A stretch of 64,000 nucleotides of DNA from Peredibacter sp045999315 (GTDB taxonomy: Bacteria; Bdellovibrionota; Bacteriovoracia; Bacteriovoracales; Bacteriovoracaceae), in assembly GCF_045999315.1 (NCBI RefSeq), contig NZ_CP174607.1:868001-932000 (forward strand). The letters run 5' to 3'. The position numbers and the translations under genes were made by a program. Positions 62,998 through 64,000 of the stretch are shown here, in pieces. The notes beneath the pieces are model-generated. The model saw nothing but the letters and a program-made list of their open reading frames with translations. It was not told where the DNA came from and did no database searches. Position 1 is the first letter of the stretch; every line of letters starts with the position of its first letter.

Positions 62998-64000
62998 TTG
63001 GGTGCAGACTTACTGAATATTGGAAAATCTGGGTTGTTTACGGCGAAGTCGGCCATGTCGACGACGTCGCATAACATTGCCAATGCCAATACTGACGGAT
63101 ACTCCCGTCAGGAAGTAAGAATGGAAACCGGCCCTACTCTGGGTGAGGGCGATTACGTTCTCGGTACTGGCGTAGAAGTACAAAGCATCAAGCGTTCTCA
63201 CGACGAGCTCGTCGAGAAGAAATTAAACAATTCCATCACTGGCCATAAGTTCAACGAAGAAAGAACTCTTCAATTAGGTCACGTCGAAGAAATCTTCAAC
63301 GAGATTAACTCTGAAGGGATGAATAAGGTGATGAACCGTTTCTTCAACTCTTTCCGTGAACTCTCTAATCAACCGGAGAACGAAACTGTTCGTAACGTGG
63401 TTAAAGAAAACGCCAAGATCGTTGTTGGTGACTTCCACCGCATTCAGAAAAATTTAGATGATGTTCGTGCGAGCATTAACAAGAAAGTGGCGCTTACGGT
63501 TGATGAAGTAAACCTTCTCACCAAGAGCATTGCTAAACTCAATAAAGAAATTAACATCCAGGAAGTGGCCGGCGGTATGGCCAATGATCTTCGTGATCAG
63601 CGTGACCGTGCTCTTCGTACACTTGCTGAGTTCTTCCCTATCTCTACTTACACCGACAACAAGGGCCAATTCATTGTTGGTATCGAAGGTGTTGGCTCCA
63701 TCGTTTCCGGTGGTATTTCACAGGAGCTAGCTGTTGGGACCACGGTTCCAGAGGGCCAGACTTCTGCAGACAAGGGCGACATTCAAGTGTTCTTTGCCAA
63801 CCGTCCGGGTGTACCGATGACGGACAAGATTAAGGGCGGAACTCTTGGTGCTCAATTAAAAACTCGTAACGATGAAATTGTTGGACTAGAAAAACAAGTT
63901 GATGAGCTTGCTCACGGACTTGTGCTTGCCACCAACGCCATTCACCGCCGTGGTTTCGCAAACCACCCGGTGCCAGTCGATGCTCAAGGTAACCCAATTC
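62998..64000 (+). CDS. flgK: Flagellar hook-associated protein FlgK, 3'-truncated by window edge
   Basis: The frame opens with TTG at 62998, six bases after AGAGG, and stays open to the window end (334 codons). The N-terminus is GADLLNIGKSGLFTAKSAMS then TSHNIANANTDGYSRQEV, the HAP1 signature, followed by FFNSFRELSNQPENETVRN, typical of FlgK. It joins hook to filament. The C-terminal axial domain lies beyond the window. It follows flgN by 12 bases. flgL would be expected next. Confidence 0.96.
   Translation, partial: MGADLLNIGKSGLFTAKSAMSTTSHNIANANTDGYSRQEVRMETGPTLGEGDYVLGTGVEVQSIKRSHDELVEKKLNNSITGHKFNEERTLQLGHVEEIFNEINSEGMNKVMNRFFNSFRELSNQPENETVRNVVKENAKIVVGDFHRIQKNLDDVRASINKKVALTVDEVNLLTKSIAKLNKEINIQEVAGGMANDLRDQRDRALRTLAEFFPISTYTDNKGQFIVGIEGVGSIVSGGISQELAVGTTVPEGQTSADKGDIQVFFANRPGVPMTDKIKGGTLGAQLKTRNDEIVGLEKQVDELAHGLVLATNAIHRRGFANHPVPVDAQGNPI

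Overview
This window is a bacterial chromosome segment made almost entirely of conserved core genes. Several features suggest a Bdellovibrionota genome of the Bacteriovoracia type (Bacteriovorax or Peredibacter-like): a TIGR02147-family regulator, a flgF-flgG-flgA-flgH-flgI-flgJ-flgM-flgN-flgK flagellar block, a separately encoded three-subunit acyl-CoA carboxylase, and LpxC plus P-ring and L-ring genes showing a Gram-negative envelope. The lineage is inferred from gene content and family knowledge; no database was searched.

Layout. (1) 1-10.7 kb, mixed metabolic and regulatory genes: the 3' part of an M16 peptidase, three unrecognised genes, an acyl-CoA (probably propionyl-CoA) carboxylase operon, a TIGR02147 protein, a sigma-54 activator and a TlpA-like thioredoxin. 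(2) 10.7-42.8 kb, a continuous minus-strand information-processing block. In transcription order it is tRNA-Thr(TGT)-Tyr-Gly-Thr(GGT)-tuf, tRNA-Trp-secE-nusG-rplK-rplA-rplJ-rplL-rpoB-rpoC, rpsL-rpsG, fusA-tuf, the S10 cluster, the spc cluster, secY-adk, and infA-rpmJ-rpsM-rpsK-rpoA-rplQ. rpsD is missing from the alpha cluster. The tuf gene is present twice, with identical protein products. (3) 42.8-57.2 kb: rlmB, proS, a cytosine/guanine-type deaminase, a GNAT protein, lpxC, ruvCAB, a 59-codon membrane protein, folD-gcvT-gcvH, a TonB-like protein, a class A penicillin-binding protein and xseB. (4) 57.3-64.0 kb: a plus-strand flagellar rod, ring and hook-associated operon. It is preceded by a near-perfect sigma-54 promoter and runs off the window inside flgK.

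Regulation visible in the sequence. Well-spaced sigma-70-type promoters precede the tRNA-tuf unit, secE, infA and lpxC. A leader resembling the ribosomal L10 leader precedes rplJ. Intrinsic-terminator-like hairpins lie in the spacers before rpoB, rpsL, fusA, rpsJ and tRNA-Trp. Most of these spacers are too short to hold a new promoter after the hairpin, which suggests partial termination that grades expression along the superoperon. The sigma-54 promoter of flgF links the flagellar operon to RpoN-dependent control. A GAFTGA-containing sigma-54 activator lies in the same window, but nothing here shows that it acts on this promoter.

I saw no insertion sequences, prophage, CRISPR array, toxin-antitoxin pair or defence genes. 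The most interesting material is regulatory (attenuator-like spacers, the sigma-54 promoter, a possibly leaderless folD) and a few small or unrecognised genes.
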